From Pseudoduganella namucuonensis (GTDB lineage: Bacteria; Pseudomonadota; Gammaproteobacteria; Burkholderiales; Burkholderiaceae_D): a stretch of DNA of 64,000 nt. Location of the stretch: positions 1-64,000 of the forward strand of contig NZ_FPBO01000018.1 of NCBI RefSeq assembly GCF_900116645.1. Direction: 5' to 3'. The position numbers were made by a program, and so were the translations under genes. Each line of letters opens with the position of its first letter. The stretch's first letter is position 1. Shown here piece by piece: positions 23,757 to 31,905 of this stretch. The notes under the pieces are model-generated. The model did no database searches. It was not told the DNA's origin and worked only from the letters and a program-made list of their open reading frames with translations.

Positions 23757-26489
23757 TTATTCGATATGGTCGCCGACCAGAGCCAGGTTCTGGATCGCGG
23801 CCAGGCCCCACTGCGCGGTGTCGTTGGTGCTGAGCCACGCCACCTCGTCGACCGGGTTGAGCACGTCCGGTCCGCCGACCCGCACCGTGCGCACCAGCGG
23901 GGCGGGGCGCTCGTTGAATTCGCGCCAGGCGCGCTTGGCCAGCGCCGCGTCCTGCGTGCGCCACGCGGCATAGGCGGTCAGGCGGGAATGGCCCACGCGC
24001 AGCGCGTTGGTGCCGGTGTGCGATTTGCCCAGGGTCTTGATCTGCAGGTCCTTGGGCGCGTTGTACATGGCGCAGTACTGCAGCCACGCCTTCTCGAAGT
24101 CGGCGCGCCCGGTCACCGAGATCAGCTCGGCGAAGATCTCCACCGCGCCGAAAACGGCGTTCAGGTGCGACGCCTGCACGTCCTCGCCCACCATGTTGTG
24201 CAGGTGGCCGTTGGCCGGCTCGTAGCCGGCGCGCTCGGCGTTGAAGAAGCCCTTGGGCATGGCGGCGATGTCGCGCATGCCGGTCAGCAGCTTGTCGCGA
24301 TAGCGCTTGTCGCCGCCGCGCTCCCACTCGGTCAGCCAGTTGCCGGCCAGCGAGCCCCAGTCGGTGCCGAAGGCGGCGCGCACCGGATAGGCGCCGGCCG
24401 GCGGCGCGTCCTTCAGCTTGCGCACCGGATCCACGGCGCCCAGCTTGGCGTCCGCGTCCAGCAGCTCGCGCATGATGTCGCCGATGCGCTCGTCGGCCGT
24501 CAGGTAGTAGTAGAAGCGGCGGTACACGGCCGCGCTGATGCGCACCTGCTTGGCGCTGCAGCCCCAGTGCTGCACGTTGTGGCGCGAGCCCAGGCCGGCG
24601 AACTGGCCCAGGTGGTACATGTCCACCTCGCTGGTGTGGCGCACCATGGCCTCGGCCAGGCGGAAGATGTCCGCGCGGCCGGTGCGCAGGAAGGAATACC
24701 ACAGCCACAGGTCCGGCGACAGCTCCGAATTGTCCCAGGCGTAGCCGCCCACGTCGTAGCGCCAGGTGTGGCGGTCCTCGTCGTAGGTGTGCATCACGTC
24801 GCCGTAGTTCCAGAAGCCGTACCAGTGGTGCTGCTCGACCTGGCTGCGGTAGTAGTCGAAGCGCCGGTCCAGCTCATCCTCGATGCGCGCCTTGAGCGGG
24901 TGCGTGCGGTCCGGCAGCGTCCACATGCCGCCGAACACGTTGCATGCCAGGTAGTGGGCCGGCTGGGCCACCAGTTGCGGCGGCTGTCGCACGAAGTCCG
25001 CCAGTTGCGCCATGCGTTCGCGGGACGGCGTCGCGTCCAGCGCGAACAGGGTGATCTCGCTGCTGCGGGCCACGCCGACCGGGCTGCCGTAGCCCTTTTC
25101 GTAGTCCTCGTAGGTGATCTCCAGGCCTTCGCGTTCGTCCTCGTGGGTTTCCATGCCCAGGCCGTCGTGGTAGAAGCGCATGTCCATGGCCGGCGCGTCG
25201 GGGGACCACATCCACAGCGTGACCTCGGCGGCGTCGGTGTGGGCGTTGCGGATGTCGAGCTGGGTGGGGTGGCGCTGCCAGAAGTCGCGCAGGCCGAAGG
25301 CCACGCCGCCCGAGACGCCGCCGACGTAGCCGGAGCCCGGCGCGCGGCGGCCCCACGCGGCGTCGATCCAGCCGTGGCCGGGCTTGGTGCGCTTGCGGAT
25401 CTGGAAGCCGTCGGCCGACAGTTGCGACAGCGTGAAGTCGCCCCAGGCCGGGATCAGGTGCAGGCGCTCTCGCACCTGCTTGTTCATCTGCTCCAGCGGC
25501 GGCACCGGCAGGCCCGCCACCTGGGCCTTGCGGAACATGGCGCCCGGATCGCGGCGCAGGCCGGTGAGGGTGCGCACGCCTTCGCCCCACACGCCCTTGT
25601 CCTCGCCGGCGAAGCGCACATGGCGGTTGTGCATCTCGTCGCGCAGCGGCACACCGAAGCGCAGGCCGATGCCGCGCACGTAGTCCTTGTGCTCGTCGCC
25701 GTCGAAGATGAAGGTGTGCATGACGCGCACCGATTCGGCGCCCGCGTGGAAGTACAGGCGCACGATGAAGGGCAACCATTCGCGCTGGCCGCTGCGGTGC
25801 TTGCCCTCTATCCGGAGCACGGCGCGCACCGGGCCGTTCTGCTCCACGGTGACCGATTTGACGGCGCTTTCATGGCTGGTCTGGCGCACGGTGCCGCTGG
25901 AGGCGTCCGGCTGGTCGTCGGTCAATGCGACGAGACGGCCGGCGCGGGCGATCTCGCGGCCGTCGCGGCGGATGGAACGTATCAGCTCGGGGCCGTAGCG
26001 CAGCACCGTGCAGCGGATCACGCCGGTGTCGACCTCGATGGCCTCGGCGCCGTCCTGTACGCGCACCATGTGGCCGGCATGCGGTTTGGCCTTGCCGGGC
26101 TTGATGACCAGGTCCTTCGCCAGGCCGGCGCCGGCCGGAAGCGCGTGCGCGGTCCACTTCAGCGATCCGTCAGGCCAGTAGGCGGTGGGCCAGGTTTGCA
26201 GCGGCACTTCGGCGCCGTCCGGCGCGGTCAGCACGAAGGACTGGCCGCCAAGGAAAGCGCCTTTCGGCCAGGGCAGGCCGAGCGTGGCGCCGGCCGACAG
26301 CGCGGGCACGGCGCCGTCCAGCCAGCGCAGCGCGGCGCCGGCGGCCGGGTTGAACGCCGGGCCCCCGGCGGGGCGGGCGGCGGGAGGCGTCGTGGCCGGG
26401 GATTGCCGCTCCGCCTTGCCGGTGGTCGCCAGCGGCAGGGAAGCGAGTATCGAGGCCTGGATGAAGGAACGGCGGGTAAGTGGCGGCAT
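23757..26489 (-). CDS. PL26-type exo-rhamnogalacturonan lyase (PcRGLX/YetA-like), Tat-exported
   Basis: A 910-residue protein starting with a twin-arginine signal (TRRSFIQASILASLPLA). The N-terminal barrel region contains LGLPWPKGAF and AYWPDGSLKWTAHAL, hallmarks of the PcRGLX/YetA family, whose fungal member releases unsaturated galacturonosyl-rhamnose from RG-I. A central beta-region and an alpha/alpha-toroid-like C-terminal half (YHLGQFAGLGSRHNVQHWG, then HLNAVFGAVEIFAELI) follow. Middle gene of a minus-strand set, 94 bp after the DUF4861 gene and 14 bp before the CE12 gene. Tat export suggests folding, possibly metal loading, before secretion. Family assignment is from recall of its motifs. 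Confidence 0.8.
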   Translation of the reverse strand: MPPLTRRSFIQASILASLPLATTGKAERQSPATTPPAARPAGGPAFNPAAGAALRWLDGAVPALSAGATLGLPWPKGAFLGGQSFVLTAPDGAEVPLQTWPTAYWPDGSLKWTAHALPAGAGLAKDLVIKPGKAKPHAGHMVRVQDGAEAIEVDTGVIRCTVLRYGPELIRSIRRDGREIARAGRLVALTDDQPDASSGTVRQTSHESAVKSVTVEQNGPVRAVLRIEGKHRSGQREWLPFIVRLYFHAGAESVRVMHTFIFDGDEHKDYVRGIGLRFGVPLRDEMHNRHVRFAGEDKGVWGEGVRTLTGLRRDPGAMFRKAQVAGLPVPPLEQMNKQVRERLHLIPAWGDFTLSQLSADGFQIRKRTKPGHGWIDAAWGRRAPGSGYVGGVSGGVAFGLRDFWQRHPTQLDIRNAHTDAAEVTLWMWSPDAPAMDMRFYHDGLGMETHEDEREGLEITYEDYEKGYGSPVGVARSSEITLFALDATPSRERMAQLADFVRQPPQLVAQPAHYLACNVFGGMWTLPDRTHPLKARIEDELDRRFDYYRSQVEQHHWYGFWNYGDVMHTYDEDRHTWRYDVGGYAWDNSELSPDLWLWYSFLRTGRADIFRLAEAMVRHTSEVDMYHLGQFAGLGSRHNVQHWGCSAKQVRISAAVYRRFYYYLTADERIGDIMRELLDADAKLGAVDPVRKLKDAPPAGAYPVRAAFGTDWGSLAGNWLTEWERGGDKRYRDKLLTGMRDIAAMPKGFFNAERAGYEPANGHLHNMVGEDVQASHLNAVFGAVEIFAELISVTGRADFEKAWLQYCAMYNAPKDLQIKTLGKSHTGTNALRVGHSRLTAYAAWRTQDAALAKRAWREFNERPAPLVRTVRVGGPDVLNPVDEVAWLSTNDTAQWGLAAIQNLALVGDHIE

Positions 26490-26583
26490 GATATCTGGGA
26501 TGTGTGGATGCGCGGCGGGATATCGGGGAGCGATACCGGGGCGGCGATACCGGCCCGCCGCGCGGATGGTGTGTCTTCGCCGC

Positions 26584-27822
26584 TTACTTGACGGCTGCCA
26601 GCGTCACCTTGACCGGCGACTGTGCGCGCGCGGCCTGGGCGGCGACATGGCGGGTCCAGTCTTCCCGGGTCTTGAACTCGCTGCCGCGGTCCCACGCGGC
26701 GCCCACGTAGTAGCGCAGCGGCTGGCCGGAGGTGACCGGCGCCAGGATCAGCTGGTTCAGGTCGTCGGCCGCCGTCTTGGGCCCCTGCACCGAGGGGATG
26801 ATGATCGCGGTGCCGAAGGCGCCATTGCTCTTCTGGACCACCCACTGGCCGATGGCCGGGGCGTTCGGGGCGATGGCTTCGATGGCCGGCTCCTGGCCCT
26901 TGTCGGTCGGCGTCCGGTTCAGGCCCACGGCGGCGGTCAGCTGCTTCGCTCCCTCGAAGGTGAAGGTGCTGTCGATCTGGTCGAAATAGCTGCCCGCGTC
27001 CACCGTGAAGCGCTTGACCTCCGAGACCTTCACGCCGGCCGCGTCCCAGGCGTCGTAATTCAGTTCGAAGATGGCGCGCACGGGACCGTTGGCCAGCACT
27101 TTCCACGTCGCGTAGTTGCGGGCGGTGTGCAGGGCCTTGCCGTCCCAGATGCCCACGCCGCCGGCGCCGCGCGACTTGCCGACGTTGTACATGTCCATGC
27201 CTTCGCCCTCGTCGTGGTGGTAGTGGTCGTGGCCCTTGTTGTACCAGCGATCGACGATGGGGTAGGCCACGCGCTTGAACCAGATATCCAGGCCGCTGGT
27301 GACCAGCACCTCCTTGCCGCTGCCGGGGGCGGCGGGCGCGCCCAGCGCGGGACCGTAGGTGCGGTGGGCGACCTTGTCGTTCTCCCAGGCGAAATCGTCC
27401 AGGCGCTCCGGCACGTAGCGCGCCGAGACCTTGGACGGGAAGACCGGCGCCACGGTGTCGATCTTCTCGACGGTGAAGGTGGCGCTCTTTTCGCCGGTGG
27501 CGAAGTCGTGCTGGAAAATCAGCTCGCCGTAGGCGATGCCCTTGTTCTCGGGGTCTTTCGCTTGCGGCGCGACGTTGGTGACCTGGTAGGGCAGCACGCG
27601 GCCGGCGGCGTCCTTGACGGCGATCTTCTGCAGCATCGCGCCGGGCAGGTGGCGGTTCACCTCGGACCAGGGAATCACGATGGTCTCGGCCGGCCGCGCG
27701 GCCGCCAGCTCGTGGGTGACGGTGATGGAAAGCTTCTCCGCGGCGCCGGCTTGGGCGGCGGCCGCGGCGAAGAGGGCGGAAATCAGGACGGTGCTGGGTT
27801 TGTGCTTGGGGGATGACGACAT
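26584..27822 (-). CDS. DUF4861 secreted protein of a pectin utilisation set
   Basis: A 412-residue exported protein of the DUF4861 family. ATG 27822 was chosen because it begins a normal signal peptide (ending AAQAGA) and has GAGG upstream; the frame is open to 27900 but that part is not protein-like. Recognisable segments are PWSEVNRHLPGAMLQKIAV, WYNKGHDHYHHDEGEGMDMY, a His/Asp/Glu-rich stretch that could bind metal, and YVGAAWDRGSEFKTREDW at the end. The family is common beside pectin lyases and GH105 enzymes; its activity is not something I can state from sequence. First gene of the DUF4861-PL26-CE12 set. Confidence 0.78.
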   Translation of the reverse strand: MSSSPKHKPSTVLISALFAAAAAQAGAAEKLSITVTHELAAARPAETIVIPWSEVNRHLPGAMLQKIAVKDAAGRVLPYQVTNVAPQAKDPENKGIAYGELIFQHDFATGEKSATFTVEKIDTVAPVFPSKVSARYVPERLDDFAWENDKVAHRTYGPALGAPAAPGSGKEVLVTSGLDIWFKRVAYPIVDRWYNKGHDHYHHDEGEGMDMYNVGKSRGAGGVGIWDGKALHTARNYATWKVLANGPVRAIFELNYDAWDAAGVKVSEVKRFTVDAGSYFDQIDSTFTFEGAKQLTAAVGLNRTPTDKGQEPAIEAIAPNAPAIGQWVVQKSNGAFGTAIIIPSVQGPKTAADDLNQLILAPVTSGQPLRYYVGAAWDRGSEFKTREDWTRHVAAQAARAQSPVKVTLAAVK

Positions 27823-27888
27823 GGAAGGACCTCGCGTTGATTTGGGTCCGAGTATCGATATTCCGATCAACAGTGTCAACGGCCGCCC

Positions 27889-27902
27889 ACATGTAATCAT
27901 GT
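27889..27902. promoter_or_regulatory. Short palindrome upstream of the DUF4861 gene
   Basis: ACATG-TAAT-CATGT, a perfect 5-bp inverted repeat, lies 67 bp upstream of the DUF4861 start in the 139-bp gap after the endonuclease-family gene. A possible operator; weak evidence. Confidence 0.3.
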
Positions 27903-27961
27903 AAATGACTGATACATAGTGTTACGCGCGCAAACACGCGGCGCGGCCGTGGCGGGCCAAG

Positions 27962-28993
27962 TTAAGCCGGTGGCGGGTCGCTTATCTCCAGATTGGCCAT
28001 CACCTGGCCGTGGTCGGAGGCGAAGAAGGGTTTGCGGTCCAGCGATGTCTTGCTGTCGATGACATGGTCGTTGAACAGCCGCACATCGATGACCCGTCCC
28101 AGCCTCGCCTTGTTCAGGTCCGCGAAGTGGTTGCTGACGAAGATGTTGTCCAGGCTTTCGTAGTGGCCGTTGTGGATGTACGAATACTGGAAGTTCTCGA
28201 TGCTTTTGCGGGCCTGGACGTCGCGGCAATTCTGCAGCACGTGGCGCCAGCGCTTTTCCTTTTCCGCCGGCGGCAGGTTGCGGAAAGGTTCCTCGCCGAT
28301 GATGGCCTGGCTGGTCACGGAGGTGTCGTTGTCGTTCATGTCGCCGAGCACGCACAGCGGCGTGCCGTCGTCCTTGTCGAGCTCCTCGCTGATCAATTTG
28401 CGCACGCCGCAGGCCTCCACCGCGCGGCGTATCAGCGAGCGCACGTTGCCCTGCGCCAGCTCGGCGTAACCGGCGTTGTCGCCATCGGCCGCGCCGCGGA
28501 AGATGGGGCGCTTGGACTTCAGGTGCAGCACCACCACCTGCATCGCCAGTCCCTCCCGGATCTGCAGCTTCGCGATCAGCACGCCGCGCGAGAACTTCTG
28601 GATGGGAATCGGCACCGCCTGACTGTCGAGCGCCTCGCGGGTGGGCCTGTCGTCGTAGAACTCGAAGGCCACGGGGATGTCCTCCACCACCCGCGTGTCG
28701 ACGATGGGGAACTTGCTGAGGATGGCGTTGACCGGTCCCAGCCCGGTCGGATTGGCGGTGCGCAGGTGCCATTGCGCCATGTGCGTGCCTTCGAGGCAAT
28801 CGCGCAGCGCCTGCTCTTCGAACACCTCCTGGAAGCCGACGATGTCGGCGTTCATTTTCAACAGCTGTTCGCGCATCCAGCCCACTTTCCGGGGATACTG
28901 TTCGGCCGTGTAGCGCGGCCTGGGTTCGTCGTAGATCGGCTTGCCGGCCGTGATCAGGTTTTCGGCGTTGAATGTGGCAATCGAGACTTTCAT
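27962..28993 (-). CDS. Endonuclease/exonuclease/phosphatase family protein
   Basis: A 343-residue cytoplasmic protein with no signal peptide. The EEP-fold motifs are visible: SIATFNAENL at the start, VGFQEV (metal-binding glutamate), VLHLKSKRP, LGDMNDND (catalytic Asp/Asn) and the final FASDHGQVMANLEI (catalytic Asp-His). Substrate could be a nucleic acid or a phosphoester. GGGAG precedes ATG 28993, which is 16 bp after the second stop of the LOG-like gene, so the two probably form an operon. Confidence 0.85.
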   Translation of the reverse strand: MKVSIATFNAENLITAGKPIYDEPRPRYTAEQYPRKVGWMREQLLKMNADIVGFQEVFEEQALRDCLEGTHMAQWHLRTANPTGLGPVNAILSKFPIVDTRVVEDIPVAFEFYDDRPTREALDSQAVPIPIQKFSRGVLIAKLQIREGLAMQVVVLHLKSKRPIFRGAADGDNAGYAELAQGNVRSLIRRAVEACGVRKLISEELDKDDGTPLCVLGDMNDNDTSVTSQAIIGEEPFRNLPPAEKEKRWRHVLQNCRDVQARKSIENFQYSYIHNGHYESLDNIFVSNHFADLNKARLGRVIDVRLFNDHVIDSKTSLDRKPFFASDHGQVMANLEISDPPPA

Positions 28994-29009
28994 TATTCGC
29001 TCCCTTCGA

Positions 29010-29180
29010 TCATTGTTTGACTGGCGGATGGGAGACGATGAACCGCACCGCCGCGTCGATTTCGTCGGTCAGTAGCAGGTAATCGTCGAAGCCCTTCAGC
29101 GTCGCCAGTTTCCATAGCAGCGGATAGAGCGGCTTGGCCTTGGAGGCGGGGGCCTCGTACTCGCCGAAGGCCGGGTTCCA
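29010..29180 (-). pseudogene. Severed C-terminal part of the LOG-like gene
   Basis: Fifty-six codons in the same frame as, and directly after, the TAA of the LOG-like gene. They begin WNPAFGEYE and include YPLLWKLATLKGF and DDYLLLTDEIDAAVRF, clearly protein-like and matching the expected end of the fold. No start codon or ribosome site is present, so this segment is expressed only by stop readthrough. Confidence 0.75.
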
Positions 29181-30182
29181 TTACGCCCGGTCCAGCAGCA
29201 CCATCGGGCTTTTGTACTTGTCGTAGGTGCGGTAGTAGTTCTGGCACGCGTCCTGGAAGATCTCCTGCACCGTGCCGGCGTTCCCCTCGGTGAAGACGAT
29301 GCCACCCTGCGCGATGGCCAGCAGGCCTTCCTCGCGCACGCTGTTCTCGAAGTACTTGGCGATGCGGGTGGCGAAGACATTGGCTGGCTCGTGGCCGTAG
29401 AACCAAGTGGGAATGCCGAGGTTTTCGCCCATTTCAGGGAACTCCGGCACGCCCATCTCTTTCCAGGCGGCGTAGCCGACGCGCAGCCACTTGCCGATGT
29501 CGACGCTGAACTTCGGCGCCTCCGCCAGTTTGGCCAGCGCCGCGTCCAGCACCCGCTCGGGGGCCGCGAATCCGGCCGCGTACGCGCCGAGATTGGCGGC
29601 TTCCATGGCGCCGGGGCCGCCGCCGGTGGCCACGAGGAAGCCTTGCTGCGCGAGGCGCATCGCCAGCCGCGCCGCGTTGGCGAACTTCGGATCGTCGCGG
29701 TTCAGATCATGGCCGCCCATGATCGCCACGGTGCGCGGCTTGCGGCTGGCGATCCAGTCGTCCAGCGACTCGGTGATGCTGGCGTCATGCATGCGGCGCA
29801 GCAGCATCAGGTCGCAGCTCACTTCGAGCACGTTCTGCTTGGCGTCGGCATAGCTGTCGTAAATCCGTTTGTCCAGGCAGTTGTTGTAGGAACCCGGCAC
29901 CGTTGGATCGAGTTTGTCATAAAGCTTGTCGGGAGTGTACAAGCTCGCGATGTACGGGTCGAAGGGGACGTCCGGCGCCGGCGGCAGCACCAGGCAGTTC
30001 GCCACCGCCGCCGCCGCCGCGAGGGTGGGCGACACGACGCAACCCAGGAAAGCGCAGTCCTTGAGGTTGCGCTCCGCCATGTCGCTGGAGACGTCCAGCA
30101 GATTCATGGCCTGGAATACCGCCGGCCTCGGATCGTCCAGCCAATCCTTCAACTGACTCGCGTTGCTTATTTCGGCTTTCAT
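29181..30182 (-). CDS. LOG-like Rossmann-fold nucleotide-binding protein, truncated by an in-frame stop
   Basis: A 333-residue product from ATG 30182 (preceded by GGGAGGTG) to a TAA at 29183-29181. Motifs GGHDLNRDDP, ATGGGPGAMEAANLG and TEGNAGTVQEI belong to the TIGR00730/LOG family, in which PGGxGTxxE-type loops bind nucleoside monophosphates; the Pro-Gly-Gly is altered here. After the TAA the same frame continues with 56 protein-like codons to a TGA at 29010, ending in FDDYLLLTDEIDAAVRFIV, the usual C-terminal helix of such proteins. A single change (for example TAC to TAA) would explain this. It is therefore either a recent nonsense mutant, a sequencing error, or a readthrough gene. Confidence 0.8.
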   Translation of the reverse strand: MKAEISNASQLKDWLDDPRPAVFQAMNLLDVSSDMAERNLKDCAFLGCVVSPTLAAAAAVANCLVLPPAPDVPFDPYIASLYTPDKLYDKLDPTVPGSYNNCLDKRIYDSYADAKQNVLEVSCDLMLLRRMHDASITESLDDWIASRKPRTVAIMGGHDLNRDDPKFANAARLAMRLAQQGFLVATGGGPGAMEAANLGAYAAGFAAPERVLDAALAKLAEAPKFSVDIGKWLRVGYAAWKEMGVPEFPEMGENLGIPTWFYGHEPANVFATRIAKYFENSVREEGLLAIAQGGIVFTEGNAGTVQEIFQDACQNYYRTYDKYKSPMVLLDRA

Positions 30183-30322
30183 CTCGCACCTCCCTTTCGA
30201 TATTGTTGTCGGGGCGATAATGCTATACCGATTTTCCGCCAGGAATTCTCGCCAATTGTCACGCCTTGCCATGGCGGGCGCCGTGCCGGATAATTGCCGT
30301 CCCAGCTCACTCCCAGGCCGCC

Positions 30323-30643
30323 ATGACTTCCACGCTCCCGTTCGATCCGCCCTACAAAACCCGCGTCGCCGCCGAGGATGGCAGTGTCAAATGGATCGAG
30401 GTGCTGGCGGACGGCAGCCAGGTCGAGGCGTCGCCGCCAGCGACGGACGTGCGCTCCGCCGCTCCCGCGCCGCGCGCCGAGGTGAAGTCCACGCGGGCGG
30501 TGACGATATTGAACGTGCCCTTCGCGGAGAAGGACGAGGCCAAGCAGCTGGGCGCCCGCTGGGACCCCAAGCGCCGCAAGTGGTATGTGCCGCAAGGCGT
30601 GGACGCCGCCCCGTTCAGCCGCTGGAGCGGCGCGGGCGACTAG
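30323..30643 (+). CDS. DUF5710-domain protein
   Basis: A 106-residue cytoplasmic protein. The N-terminal half is a linker-like segment with an Ala/Pro stretch; the C-terminal half (about residues 58-103) carries the DUF5710 pattern LNVPFAEKDEAKQLGARWDPKRRKWYVPQG followed by FSRW, found in primase-like and plasmid proteins and in small stand-alone proteins. ATG 30323 was chosen because the residues before it are not conserved-looking. It diverges from the LOG-like gene and converges on the solute-binding relic, sharing two bases of stop codon (30641-30642). Function unknown. Confidence 0.7.
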   Translation: MTSTLPFDPPYKTRVAAEDGSVKWIEVLADGSQVEASPPATDVRSAAPAPRAEVKSTRAVTILNVPFAEKDEAKQLGARWDPKRRKWYVPQGVDAAPFSRWSGAGD

Positions 30644-30882
30644 CGCGGCGGGGCCGGCTCGAGCCGGTATTTTTCCAGCAGGTGGCGATACTCGGCGGTC
30701 GCGCCGAGCTGTTGGAATACGCGCTTGACCAGCTCCACCGCGAAGCCCGAAGGCTCGGCGCCGCCCGGCGCCAGGCTGATCAGCGGCGGATATTCGAACG
30801 ACACGCAGTGGTAGGATTCCGCCCCGGCGTAGTGGTGGCGCAGGAACAGGGCGAGGAAGACCATCAACAACCGGCAGCGCAT
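30640..30882 (-). pseudogene. Internally deleted SBP_bac_3-type solute-binding protein relic
   Basis: An 80-residue frame with a good ribosome site (GGGGAGA) and a signal peptide (ending YAGAE). Residues 23-60 match the start of polar amino-acid binding proteins (VSFEYPPLI, then GFAVELVKRVFQQLG), but the chain jumps straight to RHLLEKYRL, which is how such proteins end. About 170 residues of the usual 240-250 are missing with the frame preserved, so this looks like an internal deletion. It may still be secreted, but could not form a binding cleft. Confidence 0.65.
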
Positions 30883-30909
30883 CGCTTGTCTCCCCTGGCG
30901 TCGATCAAT

Positions 30910-31752
30910 CTAATTCGGCAGCAGCACCGATAGCTCCTGCGCGCCCCGCAGCAGCACGGGCAGGAACTCCTTTTCCAGCTGTTCGGCGCTGACGCGCGCC
31001 GCCTGCGCGCCCACGTTCAGCGCCGCGTGCACCACGCCCGAGGCGCCGCGCACCGGCACGGCGATCGAGCGCAGTCCCAATTCCAGTTCCTCGTTGTTGA
31101 TCGCGTATCCCTGCCGCTTCACCTCGGCCAGGATCTCGCGCAGGCGCTTCTGCGACACCACGGTGCGCTCCGTCATCGGGCGCAGCTTGGTCTTTTCGAA
31201 GTACGCGTCCAGTTCCTCGGGCGCCAATTGCGCCAGCATCACGCGGCCCAGAGAAGTGCAGTAGGCCGGAAGGCGGCTGCCCGTGTTCAGCGCCACCGAC
31301 ATCACGCGCGAGGTGGCGGCGCGCGCCACGTACAGCACTTCGCCGTCGTCCAGCACGGCCAGCGAGCTCGATTCGTTCAGCGTCCGGCTGATGCCGTTCA
31401 GGCAGGGCTGGGCCGACACCGTCAATGGCGTCGACGACAGGTAGGAATACCCCAGCGTCAGCACCTTGGGCCGCAGCGAGAAGTTGTTCAGTTCCGCGTC
31501 CACATAGCCCAGCTGCTGCAGCGTGTGCAGGCAGCGCCGCACCGCGGCGCGCGGGATGCCGGTTTTCTGGCTCAGCTGGGCGATGGTCTGCGGCTTGCGC
31601 GAGTCGCTGAAGGCGCGCACCACGGCCAGGCCGCGCGCCAGCGACGTCATGAAATTGGGGTCGGTGAGGGCGTCGATCTCCTCGGCGATGGTCGGTTCGC
31701 GTTCCTCCGCGCCCTCGGCGGGGGCGGTCTTGTTGGCTGGTGTTTTAGGCAT
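30910..31752 (-). CDS. IclR-family regulator of the beta-ketoadipate genes (PcaR/PcaU-like)
   Basis: A 280-residue IclR protein. A 35-residue charged N-terminal tail precedes the winged helix (about 37-95, TIAQLSQKTGIPRAAVRRCLHTL) and the effector-binding domain (about 110-275, with STPLTVSAQPCLN and AYCTSLGRVMLA). It diverges from pcaI with a 153-bp control region holding a PcaU-type repeat array, so it most likely controls pcaIJF in response to beta-ketoadipate or protocatechuate, as PcaR and PcaU do elsewhere. The effector is an inference from location and family. Confidence 0.87.
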   Translation of the reverse strand: MPKTPANKTAPAEGAEEREPTIAEEIDALTDPNFMTSLARGLAVVRAFSDSRKPQTIAQLSQKTGIPRAAVRRCLHTLQQLGYVDAELNNFSLRPKVLTLGYSYLSSTPLTVSAQPCLNGISRTLNESSSLAVLDDGEVLYVARAATSRVMSVALNTGSRLPAYCTSLGRVMLAQLAPEELDAYFEKTKLRPMTERTVVSQKRLREILAEVKRQGYAINNEELELGLRSIAVPVRGASGVVHAALNVGAQAARVSAEQLEKEFLPVLLRGAQELSVLLPN

Positions 31753-31834
31753 GGCGTGATTTTATATGGCCCCTCGCGGAGCCGATAGGAGTTTTTTTCT
31801 TGACCTTCGGGCTTTTATGTCGATACACTTCGGT

Positions 31835-31880
31835 GTGCGATAAACAAACATATGTTCGATAATCGAACATTATGCGATAG
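31835..31880. promoter_or_regulatory. PcaR/PcaU-type operator array upstream of pcaI
   Basis: A perfect palindrome ATGTTCGAT-A-ATCGAACAT (31852-31870) is flanked by further direct copies of its CGATA core: CGATA at 31838, 31857 and 31875, spaced 19 and 18 bp. One palindrome plus direct repeat copies is the architecture known for IclR-type PcaU sites. It lies between the divergent regulator and pcaI. Confidence 0.7.
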
Positions 31881-31905
31881 TACACCACTCTGACAGGACA
31901 GGACC

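Noticed and set aside
31825..31836. ACAC-TTCG-GTGT hairpin upstream of pcaI
   Set aside because: A 4-bp stem is too short to claim a function beside the much stronger palindrome that follows.
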